Assembly: GCA_963924555.1 (NCBI GenBank)
Contig: OZ004588.1
Span: 5,146,001 to 5,210,000 of the forward strand
Length of the DNA stretch: 64,000 nt
Direction: 5' to 3'
Source of the DNA: Crambe crambe
Taxonomy: Eukaryota; Porifera; Demospongiae; Poecilosclerida; Crambeidae
Shown: piece after piece, positions 59,855 through 64,000 of the stretch
How positions within the stretch are numbered: the stretch's first letter is position 1
Layout: the number at the start of each line of letters is the position of its first letter
Program-made: the position numbers and the translations under genes
The notes under the pieces: generated by a model
Databases searched by the model: none
Told to the model about the DNA's origin: nothing
What the model saw: only the letters and a program-made list of their open reading frames with translations

Positions 59855-60461
59855 CTTTGATTTTATACAATCATGCTACACAGCTACAATAATGGTCTTG
59901 TTCAATTAGCCATTCCTTATATGAACATGTATCATTATTGTGGAATCAATGAATCTATTTATCAGTAGTACTTTAGTAGCTTAGCTATTAAATTCGTTCC
60001 TTATATGAACAATCACTATTGTGAGTGTAGCACATGTGCAAGGGGTCTATGTCTATGGGTTTACACTTGTACAGTTGCATGGGTGGTGGAACAGGTAAGG
60101 CCAGTCAGACCCAGGCCTGACGAAAAAATATTAAGTGGCTTTCAATCAACAAAATATTTTGGGATTAATTTATGTGGCTAGATCAATCAATAACTTGTCG
60201 TATACGTATGATGCTCGAGTATAGCAAATTGTAGAACTTCGGTGGACTGGTCTGGGGGATTACGTTTCAATTTCGGGCTTGACCAATCGAATCTTGTTTA
60301 GGAGTCCAACAATAACCTATCTCTTTCCCATGATTTTTTTTTTTTTTTTTTTTTTTTTGCTGGATGAGGCAAAACATTCTCTTCCGGATCAATAATAATA
60401 GTGAATCTCACCCACTTATTTTTTCACGGGGCTGTCCGCGAAAAAAAAAAAAAGAAAAAAA

Positions 60462-60487
60462 GTGGGCTAGCCCACGTCGCGCGCGCG
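60462..60487. repeat. Perfect palindrome plus (CG)n
   Basis: GTGGGCTAGCCCAC (60462-60475) is a perfect 14-bp palindrome followed by GTCGCGCGCGCG, a CpG run prone to Z-DNA in otherwise AT-rich sequence. 59855-60572 is otherwise without a supported gene; it has poly-T runs at about 60338-60358. Confidence 0.7.
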
Positions 60488-60572
60488 AATTGGGAAACAG
60501 CCCCTCCCATCTAGTTAGTCTTTAAAATTAATACATAAATAAATTATAAATACTTTTTTTTTCCCCTCAGAG

Positions 60573-63123
60573 CTAACCTATGGACACCACTGCCTTAGTT
60601 ATTACTTCATTGTCCTGTACAGATGTGCTGAATTGGTCTATGCAGACACTTTTAGCTTCAGAGCCATCACTGACCCTTCTAGGATCATAATATAAATCTT
60701 CTCTCTTGGTGAGTCCATTGCTGTGGTGGTTAGGGATCACTCCATTGGACTTTAGATCCACAACAATGCTCTGCTTTTTGTAACTGGTGTCACTCTCATT
60801 CAAAGCCAATCCAGATTCCACATCGGCATCGTTGGAGCTGGAACCAGTCTCAAAGGCCAGAGTGAACTCCAGAGCTTTAGTCTCCTCTTGCTTTGCTTCA
60901 TCTTGTGTTCTGGAATTTGGCTGGTTTTTAGAATTATCAGTAGGTGGTGGTGAATGTATGCATCCTGAAAGAAAGAAGTTCATTACGAGTTGACAACTCC
61001 AGACCAAAATCCTAACTAGAATCCTGGCTAGAATCCTAACTAATAATCATTCTGGTCAGAATCCTGACTAGAACCCTGATTAGAATCCTACCTGTAGTGC
61101 TCGATGTTTCCTCCTGCTCATCTTCAAGATCAGATGACTCATCATCTGCTTCAGCTGCCACTTCATCAATGATAGGAGTGTAGGAGATCACAAGTGGATC
61201 TTTCTTACCTGTACAGAAGAGAAACATTAAAGGCAACAGCCAGAAATAACAGGATCAAATTTCAGTTAGTATGAAATGCAGTAAACAAAACTCCAAGAGA
61301 GATCATGTATATCCTTAGGAAGCATAATTATACATTCCTTCTGCGGATCCAATTGATGTATTTACTCTTAACATTCCCTCTAATAATTAATGACTCAATC
61401 CTTTAATATGTTGCTATGGAAACAGGAATGAACACGTAGAGCTTTCTCACTTTGTAGTATAAGCCAGCAGCTTTTTTTAAGACACTGGCCATGTACTTTA
61501 CCTTAAATGGATAAACCCGCTTGCAGATCAAGCTAGCTACGCACATAGTACACACGTAAACCACTTCAAGATGTTGGACAGTCCAACCTCTTATAACCAT
61601 GTACTCTCTCTTTTAATTGCTTTTCTAATACAAGACCAGTGTTTACTTTTTACAAACCTCTCCCACTATACCTCTCTATTCAGTATCGTGTTAACTATTG
61701 ACTTCACTTGATTGCATTCCTCTCTCCCATTCAGATTGTTGGGGTTCAAAGGTATAGCTTCATTGTGAATTCCATACTTACTCTCATTCTCTGAGTCAGA
61801 GTCCACAAAGGTCATGGTGGCTACCCTGGAAGCCATGGCGTTTCTTTTCGGTCTCTCCTTTTGGGGACTGGGAATTACAATCAACTTTCGCCTTCTTGGG
61901 ATCTAGCAACATTCATCATAATTATAATATAGAACAAAAATTGATCAGAGCTGTCCAAAGGCAGTTCGGTAAAAAAAATCCTGCTCTACCACATAAAGCA
62001 TCCGTACTTATCCTCAGAAGGTAGATAACACAAATTTAGCTTTTAATGATCGAGGAGTCCGAATTTATAGGAATTATTACACTGTACCGAGAAGTCCTAA
62101 CTGTACTGCCACAGAAAAAGGACTACAAGTTTATAAGTAACTTCCAGCAGAATTTAGAATATTAGGAACTAGATGCATGAGACTGTGCACTTTAAGGTCA
62201 CCTCTCAGGAAATGGAAGTTACTGTGATAGGTTTTCTCTTAACAAGCAGAGTAATCTGTTCTAATGGAAGCAATGTGCTCTATGTGGTTTCATCGAGGAC
62301 ATTCTGAAACAGAACAAACCACTCAGTAATAAAACAATAAAACTTCCAAGAATAACTTCTTAAAATTGCTGGCCCAAATAGGCATAACTAAGTTTCCTCA
62401 AAATAAACATCCATAATACTCACAGAAGTAAAAAGAGGGGCTGATGGTCGAGGATGGAGAGGGGAAACTTCACTGTGTCCACGTCTGTACCATCTACGCA
62501 GGGCAAATGCCACTGCCCCACACACTGCCACTGATGCAATGCCTTTCATGAGACCTTGTGTATGTATGTGTGTGTGCATTCAATGAATGGTGGTACAAAA
62601 GAACATGCTAATGCTCAGGCATTATGACGGAGACAAAGACCCAATTATGAATGAATGGTACAGGATGCCACATAGCATGCTTAGGACATAGGGTGCTCTT
62701 TGGAGGCATATTAATATAGTGAATTTGGGACCTTCCTCAAGGTTTCCCTTTGTAGAGAGGTTATCTCAATCATGTCCTAGTCACTTATCTGAGTTTCTAT
62801 TGTGGTATACTTGGACAGGTCAAGTTTGATACTAGAGGCTGGTCTTGCTCTTTTGCAAGTTAATACTATACAACATGCTACAGCTCTTCATTGCATAGTT
62901 AAGTTAGAGAAACAAATCAGCAGTTCTTTAATATTGCCCAAGTGGTAAAGGCTAAGTAATCTTTTCTGTCGTGGGGACAGGATTACATACCTGATCTTTT
63001 GGCTATCACACCGGAAAGGAGAAAGAGCAAAGGAGTCCCGCCACTACCGGGAAGAATCGAATTGATCCAACCACTGAACGGATCATCCAGCACCGTCAGA
63101 GGTAGATTTTCTCCTAACTCCAT
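60573..63123 (-). CDS. Uncharacterised protein with N-terminal membrane region
   Basis: Five exons in phase: 63123-62991, 62554-62424, 61902-61782, 61208-61092 and 60964-60573; 297 aa. Residues 1-45 (MELGENLPLTVLDDPFSGWI, then PLLFLLSGVIAKRSG) and 46-60 (GIASVAVCGAVAFALRRWYRR) make two short hydrophobic segments followed by Arg, the look of a tail- or signal-anchored mitochondrial or ER protein. The rest is hydrophilic: a basic patch IPRRRKLIVIPSPQKERPKR, a serine/acidic stretch FVDSDSENE, an acidic EADDESSDLEDEQEE segment, and a Ser/Asn-rich tail. No family recognised. It lies 240 bp downstream of the CCDC174-like gene on the same strand. Confidence 0.65.
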
Positions 63124-63364
63124 GGCCAGGCCTACCAAGGGTTTTAGTTAATTATCCTTGGTGTATCCTCAGACCAGGTCCAGCTAGTGTGTGAAGTAGG
63201 TAGGTACGTACGTAAACATGAAACGTGTTAACCACGCCCACCTTTAACGCGCGCGCTATATTACCGAGCTGCACGTGCGCGCAGCACTAGTCTGGGACTT
63301 CCCCTACTCTGTCCACTAGAGATTATGTGATTTTGTGTGATAAATTAATCATTAACCATTAATT
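63124..63364. promoter_or_regulatory. Candidate promoter with GC box and E-box
   Basis: The only GC- and CpG-rich stretch nearby: ACCACGCCCACC at about 63231, GCGCGCGC at about 63248 and CACGTG at about 63272, upstream of the start at 63123. Confidence 0.5.
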
Positions 63365-64000
63365 TTACTGTTTATGTTGAGTAGGGAGTTCTGATGTTTG
63401 TTGCTGGTTCACAGTTGTTGGGGGAGGAGGATAACCAAAGTATTGAGATCCATAAGGGGCAGGATATGGCACACCTCCAGGAGCCAGAGGGAAAGGGAAA
63501 GGAGGATGTGGTGGGACAACAAAAACTGGCACTGCACCAGAAGGGGGAACCCCAGGAGCATAAGAAGGGGGGAAGAAGGGAAGAGGAGGAGGAGGAGGAG
63601 GAAGTGAGTATGTTGGTAAGGTAGAGGACTGCTCTGTAGTAACACTCTCAGCAGAGGCAGGATTGTGTGGTTGAGGTATATCTTCGTGTTGATAAAGCTT
63701 GGATTCACTCTCTGATGAACTGGATTTCTTTTCAATTCCTTTGGATCTAGAGTAGAATGAAGGCGGAGCAAATTCACTGGGACGTTCATCTTCTAGCTCT
63801 TTTTTCCTTTTCTTGATTGGATCCACAACTAGAAAACAAGAAAAACAAGGCAATCACTAAGATCAGTAAAGACTGCATGCATGAGATGCCACAATTCAGG
63901 AAGTGAAATGCAATTGCTGTATTTTTTTAACCTTTCCCCCTGTCCCATGGTCGAAGATGGGCAGCTCGTTTTCCTTCCTCTTTTCTCTCCTGCTCTAGCC
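63365..64000 (-). CDS. CCDC174-like protein, 3' exons
   Basis: Two minus-strand exons in phase, 64000-63932 (continues past the window) and 63828-63365 (stop). The first reads ERKEEGKRAAHLRPWDRGK; the second starts VVDPIKKRKKELEDERPSEF and then APPSFYSRSKG. The 'HLRPWDRGK ... R...E..PSEFAPP.FY' pattern is what I recall from the CCDC174 family, a nuclear spliceosome-associated protein. The C terminus is a long Pro/Tyr/Gly-rich low-complexity tail (PPPPPPLPFFPPSYAPG) which gives shadow frames on the other strand. The assignment is by memory of the motif, not a search. Confidence 0.55.

Noticed and set aside
63394-63624. Plus-strand Glu/Gly-rich frames
   Set aside because: Antisense of the Pro-rich tail of the CCDC174-like gene.
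1-64000. tRNA, rRNA or snRNA genes, and LTR retroelements or viral copies
   Set aside because: I saw no cloverleaf with A/B boxes, no rRNA motif, and no reverse transcriptase, integrase or capsid-like frame. A dedicated search could still find small RNAs.

Overview
The window looks like a compact animal genome, most likely a demosponge of the Amphimedon type. This is inference. It rests on AT-rich DNA, many introns of 50-100 bp beside a few long transposon-filled ones, GT-AG (one GC-AG) splicing, animal-only families (ZU5-UPA-Death, MAST kinase, talin-like FERM, Neuralized) and many small inverted-repeat transposons. Exon models were built by hand, by matching splice sites and reading phase.

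Region 1 (1-5.2 kb): the 3' exons of an L-gulonolactone-oxidase-like gene (+) converge on an unrecognised membrane-protein gene (-). That gene shares a head-to-head promoter containing a CRE palindrome with the next gene.

Region 2 (5.5-30.5 kb): one 26-exon plus-strand gene encodes a roughly 1,030-residue tandem-FERM protein related to the talin head but with no rod. Its largest coding-free gap holds a complete minus-strand gene of ankyrin repeats, ZU5, UPA-like and Death domains (16.3-21.1 kb).

Region 3 (31.1-44.9 kb): a second, directly oriented copy of that ankyrin-ZU5-UPA-Death gene stands head-to-head with a 24-exon gene whose reading frame is continuous through every splice junction. 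The latter encodes a hydrophobic leader ending in a textbook 2A ribosome-skipping motif, a Death domain, an undescribed helical region, and a whole MAST kinase (pre-kinase domain, degenerate kinase, PDZ). Both ankyrin paralogues carry one in-frame stop inside the repeat array, at different places.

Region 4 (45-58.5 kb): two tandem units share the same parts: a toxin-like helical plus beta-trefoil-like gene (both copies broken), a TATA promoter, and a flanking repeat. They differ in the small secreted peptide they carry: a cationic amphipathic peptide in unit 1 and a four-cysteine peptide in unit 2. The second peptide gene lies between direct repeats.

Region 5 (59-64 kb), all minus strand: a Neuralized-domain protein, an unrecognised protein with an N-terminal membrane region, and the 3' end of a CCDC174-like gene.

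Taken together, 16-58 kb reads as a likely innate-immune neighbourhood: Death-domain adaptors and a Death-domain pseudokinase next to secreted peptide and membrane-active genes. Co-function is inference from neighbourhood and domains only.
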